Shown: positions 20,690 to 35,279 of the stretch, in pieces | Layout of the letters: each line of letters begins with the position of its first letter | Position numbering within the stretch: the first letter of the stretch is position 1 | Assembly (NCBI GenBank): GCA_963978895.1 | Contig: OZ022242.1 | Coordinates: 12,568,962-12,632,961 of the forward strand | Reading direction: 5' to 3' | Length of the DNA: 64,000 bases | Origin: Erpobdella octoculata | Lineage: Eukaryota > Annelida > Clitellata > Hirudinida > Erpobdellidae | Position numbers and translations under genes: made by a program | The notes under the pieces: model-generated | Seen by the model: only the letters and a program-made list of their open reading frames with translations | Database searches by the model: none | Told to the model about the DNA's origin: nothing

Positions 20690-22313
20690 GTATTACTAAA
20701 ATGCTGATAAATTGTAATCTTATTTTGTTTTTATTGCTATATTATTATTAATTTTGCCGCCTAACTAGCAGAAAACATTTCTTGTGGACTATATTCCACA
20801 TTATGCTCTGTATTTATTAGTGTTTCTCTAATTTTTTTATTTATAAGAATATATTTTAATATAAATTATGTGTTCTTTGTTTTATTTAATCTAATTTTAT
20901 TATGAAATGCTTAAAGACAAAATATTGAAAACATTTAAAAAATAATTTTTTAAGAAAATTAAAAACAAACTGATAACATAGCTCTGATAAAAAAAAATTA
21001 AGATTGAAATTAGAAAATACAAGTAATGATAGTTAATACGCGTGCACAGGCCTTCCCATATTTCATATTTTATGACCGCACATGACGTTGGGGGGCGTGC
21101 AGGACTAAAACAACACCACACACACACCACACACACACGCACACACACACATCCAGACATTCCACACAACACATAGCAATATAGCTTTATTTTTGATCAA
21201 TTGCTCAATAATTTTTCAACGAGAATGAATGCATTCTTTAAGGAAATAAATTATATTTCTTTTCGTGCTAGACATTTTTTGAGTGAGTATATTTTCAGCT
21301 AGGTGTTGCTCCAAGTTAATTTGCAAAGTGTTTATAAACTGCTAAGGCATTCGCTTCATTATTTTTGACAGTTATTCGAATCTTTAACAGCAACAAGCAT
21401 CCTAGAAATGTCATAGTATGGACAAAGTAACAACGCTGAAGTTGTTGGCAAAAAAATAACGATAATAAATTACATCAAAACTCAAATTTCAAGATTTTTC
21501 TATACAATCACACCCATTTTTTATTTGATAACTCGGATTAATGGTTGATAATTATAAAACTGAAATTTCAACGTCTCAAAAGTTTTAATAAATTAAATAG
21601 CTTTTTAGCTGTGTTATTTAAAGCATATAATTGAAATAAATTTAAATATACATATTGCTAAATTGAATATATTTTATGTGGTTTTGCGGTTTCAACATTT
21701 ATCAATATAATTTTCAAATTAATTTATTTTCATCTTAAAATGACTCAACAGCATGTTTCTTTTACTTTTAAAATAGATTAACGAATTTAAAATGCTTTAA
21801 AAATATTGATTTATTAAAAGGTAAAACCAATTCAATCACTAAGAACTTAAAGTAAAGAAACTGAAGGAACGCAATGAACGACTGATGGCCACTATATGAG
21901 TCACAACTAATTGAGAAGTAAGATTATTTTAATTTTTTAGAAATAGATAAAAACATTTTAAAAACACACTTTAATTTCGAAATGCACTAAAAAGGAAAAA
22001 ATAATTTCTTTTGCTTTATTCGAAAATATATCTTAAATAGTTAAAAGAAATATAAAAGTGTGGGACGTTCATTTTATATAAACTTTATCAATCATAAAAA
22101 TAATTTTTATACATGTTGCTCTGTTGTTCGGGTATTTTTTGTCTGTTGGTTGGTCATGTGAGAGGTTAAAAACCCTCTGACCTCTCATGAATAATAAAGT
22201 AAAATAAATAATCAATAAAATAAATATTTTTATTTAATGTCTTAGTCTTCAGACAATTTTTATAAATTTTATATAAACTTATTAGAAAATTAAATACAAA
22301 ATACAATCAGTAA
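20690..22313. other. No gene seen
   Basis: AT-rich DNA. A CA-rich patch at 21113-21150 creates a Cys/Val-rich minus-strand frame that is an artefact. Confidence 0.5.
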
Positions 22314-22505
22314 GAAGCGGTTAGCTGAGTTGGTTGAGTGTTAACCTTGAATTTGAAAGTTTCCCGGTTCGACTCCTACTCACTGCCTAGTAGCACATGT
22401 CAACGGAAAACTTAGCGGGTAAAATCGTTTCTCTTCGTGAGGCATGTGAAAGAACAGCGCCACTGAGCTTTGGAAGAGACGCTATATAAATTATCAAGCA
22501 TTTAC
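22314..22505 (+). mobile_element. tRNA-derived SINE (family A), copy 1
   Basis: The head carries Pol III promoter boxes TTAGCTGAGTTGG (A) and GGTTCGACTCC (B), but the body (CTTAGCGGGTAAAATC, ACAGCGCCACTGAG) and the 3' end GACGCTATATAAATTATC are not tRNA. A second copy is at 28136-28322 on the minus strand. The GCGCTATATAAA tail resembles the 3' end of the LINE at 9616 (GGGCGCGTTATAAA), which would fit mobilisation by that LINE group. Confidence 0.82.
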
Positions 22506-23026
22506 ACTTACATTCAAATGGAATTCACCAAACTCTACCAAAAACCACGACCGTCATTTAATTACTTAAACGTAACACAAGAAATGTCGCATCAACGTGA
22601 TATATAAAAAAATCTTTAAATTAATTCAGTTTTGATAATCAAGTAAAATATTAACATAAAAAACTATTACTATTACTAGTACGGAAAGTAAGTAAAAAAA
22701 TCGATTCAAGGATAAACAGGTTATGAGCTCCACGACGAAGAAAAGTAAAAGTGTATAAATAGCTTTTTTTAAGCTGAATAAATGCTAAATTTAAATTTTT
22801 ATAATTAATGCTTATTAAACTTAATTTTTAAATAATTGTTGTTATAATATTTATTCGTATTTACAAAATAAAATTAATACTACCTTTCTAAAAAATTTAT
22901 GACGTATGCTCTTCAATGTACTGCAAAACTTATAAATAGAACATAATTGCAAAACAAAGAAATTAAACCAACAGTAATTCAAGGGTGGTCGTCCTTATAA
23001 AAGTTTAATATTCTATTAATATATCT
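22506..23026. other. No gene seen
   Basis: AT-rich non-coding sequence between the SINE and the AAT array. Confidence 0.5.
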
Positions 23027-24128
<1,102 letters not shown>

Positions 24129-24314
24129 GTGGGTCCCCAGCAGGTTGAAGGGGCTTTTTCAACATGTTTAAAAAAAACATCGGGAACGATATCTGGTGAT
24201 TACGTTCGGTACCAGCTATTGCCTCGGCGGTTCGTCCAGGCTGCAATCGGTAAAATTGCTACTGTGCCGGCGGCAGTCCCGTATGTCTACTTGAAAAAAA
24301 TCAAAGCAAAGTGA
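24129..24314 (+). CDS. Unrecognised GC-richer open frame
   Basis: A 61-codon frame with a non-ATG start in an otherwise AT-rich stretch, including SGDYVRYQLLPRRFVQ and a hydrophobic Ala/Val/Pro patch. A TTTTTTAAG acceptor-like sequence precedes it and GTATGT, a good donor, lies inside at about 24280, so it could be an exon of the gene that follows at 24867. I do not recognise the protein; it may be a transposon fragment. Confidence 0.2.
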   Translation: MGPQQVEGAFSTCLKKTSGTISGDYVRYQLLPRRFVQAAIGKIATVPAAVPYVYLKKIKAK

Positions 24315-24481
24315 AAAATCTTTAGAATATATGTACATCTATATAAAAATCAAAACATTTGTCAAAAACCTTTAGAAAATACCTACTGAAAAAAATCAAA
24401 GTAAATTACAAAATCTTTAGAATATATGTACATCTATAAAAAAAATCAAAACATATGTTTAAAACCTTTAGAAAATATATA
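24289..24481 (+). repeat. Tandem duplication of about 97 bp
   Basis: Two copies of a unit beginning GAAAAAAATCAAAG and containing AATCTTTAGAATATATGTAC and CCTTTAGAAAATA, differing by a few bases. Confidence 0.8.
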
Positions 24482-24866
24482 CATCTTTATTAATTAATAG
24501 AAGAATAAATCGTTTTGGCAAAACCGACGGGACAACAGCACTTTTACCGCTTATTACCCCGGATGCCGGCTGGGTAATAGTTATAACTTTAGGGGTTCCG
24601 CGGTATTATTCAATGAATTGATTCGTCAGTGTTTTAAAAATTCAATCAAATATAATTTATTATTAGTTAATTTTCCATTTTTTTTATTGCATCAATTATT
24701 TTTGTGTATACTAGTAAACAGTATTAGTATAAAGTATAGTATAGTTAGTATAGTAGTATAGTCAATTAGTGGTTTAAGTTAATAGTTAACAGGGCTTAGC
24801 TATCTTGTCTTATCTTGCATTGGAAATATATTATAACCACAGAATTAACTATTTTTTATTTTTCAG

Positions 24867-25844
24867 TTTATTATTCATATTACAAAATTGGATATTGATG
24901 AAAATAAGTCAGAACTCTCTGAAGAAATTATTCAAAAAAACCTAAAGAAGAGAGAAGCTTCTTTAATGATGAACAAAAAGAAGAAAATAGAAAAAAGTGA
25001 AGAAAAATTTGCTTGTATGATTATTTAGCTTTGTTATTCTAATTTGTATAATTTAATTCTTGGAATAAATGTCAGTAGTCTATTTTTGGATATCACATTA
25101 ATACTTTTCTTTTTTTAATAAAATTGATTAGGTTTTTTTTATTAATATTGAGTTAACATTTTCCCCATTGTGAAAAAAGTTAAAAAGGATATCGAGATAC
25201 TTGATATATTTGGCAAAAAGCTATCATTAGAAAAACTTTTTTTTTAATTCTTATGATATTCATTTTATCAAGGATGACAACATATCAGAAAAATCAGATC
25301 TCTTATTTTTAAATCCTGACAGTGAGGTAGAACTTACCTTTCTTTAAAATAACTCAATTGAATGTTCAATAGTCATAATTCATGATAATGTTAATAGGAT
25401 GATGAAAAATCAGAAGAAAATGAAGTATTTACAGTACATCATCATGATAACAAGGTGAAATCACTTTATTATAGCATTTATAATGGCTTTTTATAAGTTT
25501 ATTTATTTATGTATATTTTATGGCCAGAATGCAATCGATAAATAAATAATGTTATGAAGTTTTCAACTGCATCAAATGTTTAGTTATTTTTGTGCAAAAT
25601 CTTTTTCAATGCAAAACACATTAATATTACAACAATAAGCAAAAATTGAGGTTCAAGTGTAAGCTTTTGTGTATAATGCTTTAATTCATTTTTTCAGAAA
25701 ACACAAAATCATCTTAAAAGAAAGAAAACTGCAAAGAATATGGTTAATTCAAGCAAAGCTGCAGAAATTAATTCTCTACAGTCAAATGCTATTTTGTTTA
25801 AGGATATCATAAATGACATTTATAGCACATCTACATGCCTATAA
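24867..25844 (+). CDS. Unrecognised multi-exon gene (3' end), Lys/Glu/Asp-rich protein
   Basis: Four short exon-like blocks with plausible borders are linked in frame: 24867-25014 (acceptor TTTTTCAG, donor GTATGA; includes SELSEEIIQKNLKKREA), 25180-25326 (includes DIEILDIFGKKL and DNISEKSDLLFLNPDSE; donor GTAGAA), 25398-25454 (DDEKSEENEVFTVHHHDN; acceptor TTAATAG) and 25698-25844 (acceptor TTTTTTCAG; HLKRKKTAKNMVNSSKA, stop TAA). Block 2 needs a one-base slip at a run of nine T near 25236-25244, so it is either a pseudogene or a homopolymer error. The charged, nuclear-protein-like composition gives no family. The 5' exons are not located. It could be an accessory protein of a transposon. Confidence 0.4.
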
Positions 25845-26607
25845 CCTTTTCTTATAAATGAATGTTCATCGTATATAATTTTAGTTTTTGTACACTTTTT
25901 AAGCTTCACATATAACGTTTTGTATATTTGTAAAGCTTAGTGTGAAGCTGTTTTTATCCATTTTTATAAGCTTCTTGTTTATTTTTTTGTACATTTTTTA
26001 GCTTAGTCTGAGTGTGTAAGCCTTTTGAAAAGTTAGTTTCAGCTTCCTTTTTAGTGTGTAAGCTTTGTGTTAAGCTTCATGTGTTGCTTTTGAGCATTTT
26101 GTTTCAACTCACCATGAAAGCTTTTGTACATTTTTTAAAACTAATTTGATTTAAATATTGCTGACTTATTTCACTAGCAAAAAGTTTTTGAACTAAGTCT
26201 TTATAATTTATTTATGCTCTTTCTCAATTCAAAAATTATTGATGATAATATTTAATTATCTCCAGAAATTTTATCGATCACAAATTGCTTCATTCTTTGA
26301 ATACTAGTTTGTGCAAAATCTAGATTTGAGCAGCATCGTCAAAAGATAAAGCTGCAATTAAATTGTCTAAGACACTTTATAATCATCTAATTTTATTCAT
26401 TTCAAATCACTTATCAATCAAATCCTGTTGATTAGTAATTCAATCATTAAATTTTCTTCATTTATTTTCAATTTGTTTTCATAGTATTTTATTTAATTAC
26501 CTCATCATCATAGTCACAATCTTATCTGACTTAGCTTTAGCTTTGTTTTCTATCACTCAATAGTTTTAAATTGTTTTAAAATTAGCCATTTAATTTTTTA
26601 TTAATTA
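25845..26607. other. No gene seen; possible 3' UTR of the preceding gene
   Basis: AT-rich sequence with many AAGCTT and GTGTAAGC repeats at 25900-26080. It directly follows the stop codon at 25842-25844. Confidence 0.4.
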
Positions 26608-27865
26608 CTAGCGGGGTTACCCGGCGTTGCCCGGGGTTTTTAGAGGTTTTTCTAATGTTTGTCTCTCTCGCTCCCGTTCCCTTCTCCACTTTCCCGTTTT
26701 CGTAGCGTTCCCGGTCGCTTTTCCGCTCTCGGTCGTTTTCCAGCTCCCGGTCGCTTTCCCGCTCAGAAGTTCTGTTATCGATTTTCTCTCTTGCTCGCGT
26801 TTCCTTCCATGCTTGCTCTCCCGATTCCAGTCGCTTTCCGCGTTCCCGGTCGCGTTCCCGGTCGCTTTCCGCGTTCCCGGTCGCTTTCCCGTTCCCGGTC
26901 GCTTTCCCGTTCCCGGTCGCTTTCCCGTTCCCGGTCGCTTTCCCGTTCTCGGTCGCTTTCCCGTTCCCGGTTGCTTTCCCGTTCCCGGTCGCTTTCCCGT
27001 TCCCGCTCACGCTTGCTCTCCCGTTCCCGGTCATGCTTGCTCTCCCATTCCCGGTCACGGTAGCTCTCCCGTTCCCATTTCCGTTCCCGCTCATTTTCTC
27101 TTTTACATTCTTTCATAACTTCTGTTAGCCTATAAAACGCAAAATAGATTTGCTAAGACTATATATATATATATGAATGTTTGTGGGTTAGTTTGTCTAT
27201 TATAGAAACGGGAAAGCACCCGGAACGGACAGCGAGCGGGAACAGAAAAGCAAGCGTGAGCGGGAATGGGAGAGCAAACGTGAGCGGGAACGGGGCAGCG
27301 ACCGGGACGGGAAAACGACCGGGAGCGGGAAAGCGACCGGGAGCGGGAAAGCGACCGGGAGCGGGAAAGCGACCGGGAGCGGGAAAGCGACCGGGAGCGG
27401 GAAAGCGACCGGGAGCGGGAAAGCGACCGGGAGCGGGAAAGCGACCGGGAGCGGGAAAGCGACCGGCAGTGGGAAAACGACCGAAAACGGAAAAGCTAAC
27501 AGGAGTGGGAAAGCAGGTGGGAAAGGAAACGGGAGAGAAAGAGACAAACATTAGAAAAACCTCAAAAAACCTGGGCAACGCCGGGTATCTCCGCGAGTAC
27601 ATACATAAACACACACATACATGCACATACACATACATACATACACACATACATACGCACATACATATATATATAGTTCCCGCTCGCTCACCCGCTCCGC
27701 TCCGCTCATTTTGTGACGGATTTCAAAAAATTTTTTTTTATTTTTGATTTTCATTGACTCTCAAGGTTGTGTGAAAATTTCATTACGATCGGATGAATGG
27801 TGTAGCAATGCATAAAGGACATTAACATACATAAATACAAACATTCATTTTATATATATAGATTG
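26608..27865 (+). mobile_element. GTTACCCGG-family repeat with GC-rich minisatellite
   Basis: Head ACTAGCGGGGTTACCCGGCG and TTTTTCTAATGTTTGTCTC, then about 400 bp of CGCTTTCCCGTTCCCGGT units (26680-27090). The tail (TGTGACGGATTTCA, GTGTAGCAATGCAT, ending near TATATATAGATT) is found at 27664-27865. Between them lies an inverted second copy (27170-27595). Long frames on both strands (Arg/Ser-, Pro/Val- or Gly/Lys-rich) are translations of the 18-bp repeat and not genes. Confidence 0.75.
27170..27595 (-). mobile_element. Inverted GTTACCCGG-family copy with an 18-bp array
   Basis: Read on the minus strand it starts ATACCCGGCGTTGCCCAGG, continues with TTTTTCTAATGTTTGTCTC and then about nine nearly perfect 18-bp units; on the + strand the unit is GGGAGCGGGAAAGCGACC (27310-27470). 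Arranged head-out against the 26608 copy, it makes a GC-rich inverted repeat with arms of several hundred bp. Confidence 0.8.
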
Positions 27866-28135
27866 AATTGCTTGAAAAATTAAAATTCTGAATCTAAAAT
27901 AGGTGCAGACAAAACATTTTACTGAACAGTTGATGCAATAAAGTTTTAGAATCCAAAAGGTTAATAGAGTGACATCTTTACCTGGTGCACATTTCATAAA
28001 ATAAAAAACGGGTTTTTAAAAAATTCGAAACCCGAACTAAATCATTTAAAACTTATGAATCTAAAAAGTCAACCTTGTGATTTTCCCTCCATAGTCTACA
28101 CGTCGAGTCTAGCGTTTTAAACCCCCGTGGTAGGT

Positions 28136-28322
28136 CGGGTTGTTTTTGATAGTTTATATAGCGCCTTATCCAGAGTTCAAAGGCGCTGTTCGTGCCCCAC
28201 GGAGAGAAAGATTTTACCCACTAAGATTTCCGTTTACAAGAGGTACTATGCAGTGAGTGGGAGTCGAACCGTGAAGCTCTCACATTTAAGGATAACACTC
28301 TACCAACTCAGCTAACCTAGCA
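28136..28322 (-). mobile_element. tRNA-derived SINE (family A), copy 2
   Basis: On the minus strand: head GGTTAGCTGAGTTGG (A box), CGGTTCGACTCCCACTCAC (B box), body CTTAGTGGGTAAAATC and 3' end AAGGCGCTATATAAAC. It aligns along its length with 22314-22505. Confidence 0.82.
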
Positions 28323-28454
28323 CCTAAAAAACATTTTATGCAATAATAAAATTATTTCAATTGTGTTTAATTAGTTGTAATTAAAAAATCACAAATCCAT
28401 GTTATTAAAACAACCATATTTAAAATATATTTGGGTCGGATCGTGTAGTGTCAT

Positions 28455-28590
28455 CAGTGGCGTAGCGAGAATATCTGGCGTCCGGGAGCAAGGTATAAAA
28501 AATTGTTGTCTTTTCTTTTGCTTTTTTGCGCCCCAAAGCCTGGCGCCCGGGAGCAGATGCCCCTCCCTGCCTCCGTTCGCTACGCCACTG
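28455..28590. mobile_element. hAT-type MITE, 136 bp
   Basis: Inverted ends CAGTGGCGTAGCGA and TTCGCTACGCCACTG, with a perfect 8-bp duplication AGTGTCAT (28447-28454 and 28591-28598). Internal GGCGCCCGGGAGCAG motifs are shared with the copy at 15387. Confidence 0.95.
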
Positions 28591-28598
28591 AGTGTCAT

Positions 28599-30255
<1,657 letters not shown>

Positions 30256-30916
30256 TGAACTTTCTTAACACGGAAGACGGTTGTAATGTAATAAGTTTTA
30301 GATATTTAACTTGAATAAACTATAACTATTTTAATATTATTTGTTTTTTAATCAAATTCAATAAATTAATGTGATATAATTTATAAATATTCTATTAAAA
30401 ATTAAAATATAATAAAACAATTTTATCCTAATTATTAGCTATACATATAAGAGTGGAGTTTAATTTAAAAAACTATTTTTTAAGCAAATTTTAACAAATA
30501 TATTGAAGTGAATCTAGCAATAATTAATATTTTTAAACAAAGTGTTTATCTCACTTACATATAACAGCACGAGCTTCAGATGTCTTCAATTCTACTTGTA
30601 ATCCGTTAAGATAATTATTATTATTATTATAAAAAAATAAATCAATAATTATTACGCAAAAATGTTTTAATTTTTATTGGTAAATAAAAATTATTTATTT
30701 TGGCTCCAACAAGGATGACAGCGTATGCAATTTATGCAATGCAAATGTTCGTTTGAAGCGCAATGAAGAAAGCAGGAAGTCCAGGCAGTGAGTGTGGTTC
30801 GTCGTGTGCTTCTTATATGGAATGTTACATTGCTCGTTCCTACATATCGTATTGATATTGTCACTATTATCATTCCGTATTATTAATCTGCCATGTAGTT
30901 TCAATTAATCTTATTA
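30256..30916. other. No gene seen
   Basis: AT-rich sequence. A modestly GC-richer patch at 30705-30850 has only short, unremarkable frames. Confidence 0.5.
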
Positions 30917-31030
30917 TTGTTATCATTATCTATCACCATCATCACTATCATCGTCATGACCATCATCATCGTCATCCTCATCGTCATCATCATCATCATC
31001 ACCACCATCATCATCATCGTCGTCGACATC

Positions 31031-31061
<31 letters not shown>

Positions 31062-31062
31062 C
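30917..31062 (+). repeat. Imperfect (ATC)n trinucleotide repeat
   Basis: Degenerate CAT/ATC triplets over about 145 bp, creating Ile-rich and Asp-rich artefactual frames. Confidence 0.9.
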
Positions 31063-33910
31063 GAGCTTTTTTTACCATCATGAACATCAACAACAGGATT
31101 TGCACCACCAGTTTGACAGTTTTTCTTTTATTTACAACTTCCAGCATCGTTTTCTTTGAAATAACTAAAGTGCAAAATTTCTAGAGAATTTTAAATGTAC
31201 ATTGAATATATATTTATATATTCAGATAAACAAGCTCGGAAAACACTAGTCTCCATTTTAGAGAAATAAACTTTTTCATTACACGTTCAACTGGTCTAAA
31301 TTTATCAAAAAGTCCAAATTCGGAAAGGTTCTTAAACGCATATTTAATAATTTGTAAGGCCTACGCGTTTCGGAGTTCCGTGACTCCATTATCAAGGCTT
31401 GAAACTAAATAAACGAATAGAAACTGAAAGACTAATATTTACAAAACAACATAGATAGATGAGTCAATATTAAAATATATACAGGTTATATTAAATTAAT
31501 GATTGTTTTATTATATGAGAAATTCAGAGAAATATGATTGCAAAAACATGAATATGCAACGCTGCTTTAAACATAGGATAGAAAAAATAAATAGTTCAAA
31601 CTCTTAATTACAAATAAAAATTACAAACTATCCTCCGCATCAAGAATCGCAAATATATAAACCTCAGAAGAGCGGTCAACCAGCACTGCAGGATTCTCGA
31701 CCCGCTCCAAGACCCCAGCTCGCCGATGATGTCCTGAGACGTAGGATCCAGCATTTCTGTCAGTAAGTCAGGACAACAGTCCTGACAGCCAGCAACCGAC
31801 GCATCCACACCACCATGGCCGAGATGAACACAAGTAGAAGAATCAAAAAGCTTTGATATAGATTGAAAAGTGTCGAATTGTTTCCATTTTGTATAAAAAT
31901 ATGTTTTTAAAGCGTCACAAGATTTCAACGCATTCTTTCAAGGATGCATGCAAATATGGTGAAATTAATATAAAGGGTTTAAAAAGCTACCAGTTTGTCA
32001 GGTAACGGTTTTTTTAAAGAAGTCATGAAAACAATTTATTCAAAAATCTCAGTTCGGAAAAAAGTAAACAAAACTTTAAATGTTTGCACTCAATGTAGTT
32101 TTTTGTTTTGTTTTTATGTAATTTTTTTACATCTTTCTGAATTGGTTTTACAAAATAGCCAAATAAGAATCAAATTTCAGCTGAAAATAAACACGTCTTA
32201 AAGTTATAGAGTAAAAAAAATATTTTTCTGGTTGTCTCAAACTTGTTAATTAATTAATTTCTTTTTTTGTTTTTTTCTTTATCATTCTTTTTTTTCTCAA
32301 AAATATCTAGCTTCAATTTAAGCGTTTTAACAATAAAATGTCGTTAAATAATCCAGTTTTATATAAAAAAAATATAAAGAAAAATGAATAAATTACAATG
32401 AATGGCGTTGATGTGCGCATGTTCAGTTCCGACTTCCTGTTTCGTGCACTTCCTCCGGCGTTCATCAGCACTGGTTGTGTTTTTGATGAAAACATTTTAA
32501 GTGATAAACGTTTAAATTTATTTTAGTAATAGTTAGTTGTTTTTAGTAATAAAACTTAAATATTTTCTTTGTGTTTTATTCCTGTTTTATTGTGCGGATA
32601 TTTTATAGACATTTTGAAATAAAATGGGAATAGTCACTCCAATGTTGTTATGCAGATTTTTATATTTGCGCTTTCATATTCAGTGAAATTTTTGAATTTG
32701 TTGTTTAAACTGAAGCTTCTTACTGACGGGACTCAATTCAAATGTTGTTTGCTCTAAGACATCACAAAATGTGAATTTGTTGACTCTATGAAAAGGTATG
32801 ATTGCCTATATTTATATATGTATGTTTGTGTTAGTAACTATCTAGTTCAAAAACTTTAAGCGTTTGAATGATTGCAAAACAGAAAACTAATTGAAAATAA
32901 TAAAATTAGTTTTTCTATTCTTTTAATTTTTGTTAACAGAATAAAGAATTTGAAAAAAAAAACTTTAACCGAACTGTCTGACGTTGGCAAATCTGCATTG
33001 CCTACAAACCACTGAGCTGCACACCATCCCTACCAACACTGAATGGCTAGTGGCTAATGTTTCGTCAAAGGAAACTGCCGTACATCAAACTCGACCATGT
33101 CAGCTTCCATACTTCACCTCCGGCTCGGGAAATTACAATCTACTAAACAAATTTAATGAAAAAAGTATCACTTAAGATATTTCAGAGCTCAAAATATTTG
33201 AATGGCTTGTCATTCTAGCTACCAGTTGCAGCGTTAAAAGATGAGATTTTATACAAGTTTAAATATTTTATTTATATTTTAAATTAAGATCACACTGTGG
33301 GATTTTCAATGCTTGGATATTTGGAAAATATTTTCTCTCAAAATATCTACCTCGTCTGATTGCAAAATTATTTTTATTTAAAAAGGTTTCATTCGATTAA
33401 ATATTCTTCAGATAAAACTCTCGTAAAACAAAGAAAACACTTTGTGATTTAAAAAATGATTTAGTTGTGCAAAACATAATCAAATATACACGAGTTTTAT
33501 AAATATTTTAAAAACAAAGATATTTATCTTATTTTCTCTCTTTCCATCTTTCTTTCTATCCTCACATCCTCTTCATATTCGAACCAGCTGTTCGTCATAT
33601 TTCTTTGAGATGTTAAAAATATATCATTGTTCATGTCCATGCCAGTCAAGGAGGAAGGAAAAGGAATTGAAGAGTTTTTCTATTCATCGTCAAGTTTGAA
33701 AAAACTTTAAATGTTTTTGTGAATTTTATTATATATAGTATTCAATTGTCAATGACTTCATTAAAGAGTTATTTTTTTAATAACATTTTTTCATATCTTC
33801 TGCAACAGAGGATTGCAATGATATTTTTAATTATTTTTATTAGATCATCAGTAATCATCATTGGCAATCAAATATTGCAAAGTGTCTTTTGAAAAAAGAC
33901 CACACATTAG
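31063..33910. other. No clear gene
   Basis: Mostly AT-rich. At 31355-31400 a GCCTACGCGTTTCGGAG motif, common in 3' ends of invertebrate retroelements, precedes a GC-richer block with a 106-codon minus frame (31608-31928) that I do not recognise. GC-richer islands at 32400-32480 and 32975-33140 have short frames without known motifs. Confidence 0.4.
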
Positions 33911-33992
33911 AGCTGTGAGCAGGATTTGAACCTGCGCGGGAAGATCCCATTGAATTTCGAGTCCAACGCCTTAACCACTCGGCTATCGCAGC
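33911..33992 (-). tRNA. tRNA-Ser (anticodon CGA), possibly impaired
   Basis: On the minus strand: acceptor GCTGCGA against TCACAGC (one C-A mismatch), A box TAGCCGAGTGG, anticodon loop CTCGAAA in a TTGGA/TTCAA stem (one G-T), long variable arm GGGATCTTCCC, T arm GCAGG-TTCAAAT-CCTGC, discriminator T. A run of six T (complement of 33892-33897) follows. It differs from the copy at 39428 by three or four bases; the acceptor mismatch may make it weak or a pseudogene. Confidence 0.85.
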
Positions 33993-33999
33993 TGACAAT

Positions 34000-35279
34000 A
34001 CGAATGATATACCTTGAATGTCACACTATGGATGAATTATCATGAATGTCACACATAATAATTGACAATCCACAAATCATATTATTCAAATCTTAACTTA
34101 TGTCAGTTACTTATTGTAAATCTCTTTCAATCATGTTTTAAAATTGTTTGAATGCTTTAAAATATCATTCAAAATATATCGTTTAGCGTGAAAGAAAACC
34201 TCAATCTTTAACACGAGATGCGCATCTTTTATACCCAACAATCTACTATAACAATTATGATCACTCAACTTATTAAGAAATACTTCACTATGGCACCATG
34301 CTTTCTTTGCTTCCTTTGCTCAAACATTTATCTCCCGACAGACTATTTGTTGCAGTGTTGAAAAATTGTTCCCTGCGAAGCTGCTGACGAATTCACGAGA
34401 AAGAACAGACTTCTTCTGTAGCTTAAAATAAAGTTTTTTTCAATGATAAATAACTTGTAGCTTTAGAGTGAAGTTATTATTCAATTAAATATTTTTAAAA
34501 TGAATAAAATTTGAATTATTCTAAAAGCAAAAATAATTACTTTTCTTTCAATGAACATTATTTCAACATAGAAAGTCGACATATTTTAGTTTTTTATTTT
34601 GAATAGCTAAATAAATAAGCTTTGCATGCTCTACTTTTGTTCATATTTAATTTTCTACCATATTGTATACAAGTTGAAGAAAAAAGAGCTGAATTACATC
34701 ATATGAGTATGACACTCACTAATTCTACTGATGTGGGGTCTCTTTTTAACATTTTTATAAATCAACTGAACTAGAAACAAACTCTGTGTAAAAATACTTA
34801 GGTATTTTGTATAAGCCACGGTCTTATACACTTCTGCCTCAAGAAATAGCTGATGACAAAGGGAAGAGGGGTTTTGTAGTCATTGTAGGGAACTGTAGGT
34901 TGTCGACAAACATGCAAAGAGCCAAGAAACCTACGGAAAGTCAATGAACCTGCGAACCTGAGCCGGTTTTAGCACTACCACCGCTCTGGGCGAAATTTCT
35001 ACGGCGCTGTCTTGTTGAAATTCAAGCAATACGAAGAAAGGCAGAAGTTATAATGAAATAACCATTTAGTAAAATAATAACAATTTATTAAAAGAAATAA
35101 TCATTTAGTAACAGAAATAACCATCGATTAAAAAAACTAATAAAATTTTATTTTTCTAGCCTTCTTTCTATCTGCGAACTTTTTTATTTGGTTATCAAAG
35201 TCGATGTTTAAAACTGAATGTTTGTAAAGTTTCAGTTACTTTAACTGAAACTGAATCTTTTTTTAAACTGTAACAACCC
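34000..35279. other. No gene seen
   Basis: AT-rich DNA. At 34955-35010 a motif GAGCCGGTTTTAGCACTACC followed by CTCTGGGCGAAATTTC looks like a transposon end, but no partner end was found. Confidence 0.4.

Noticed and set aside
26582..27118. Long open frames on both strands rich in Arg-Ser, Pro-Val-Ala-Phe or Gly-Lys
   Set aside because: They are translations of an 18-bp minisatellite whose length is a multiple of three; all frames stay open regardless of coding.
27159..27747. Frames of 115-188 codons with GAGKRP or PVAFPL repeats
   Set aside because: The same minisatellite effect in the inverted copy.
31608..31928. A 106-codon minus-strand frame
   Set aside because: No recognisable domain; it lies beside a GCCTACGCGTTTCGGAG motif typical of retroelement ends, so it is more likely repeat-derived.
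32398..32526. A 42-codon ATG-initiated frame in a GC-richer island
   Set aside because: The amino-acid sequence looks natural, but it is short, unrecognised and without linked exons; not enough to call a gene.
32984..33175. A 63-codon frame in a GC-richer patch
   Set aside because: No motif, no clear exon borders and competing open frames.
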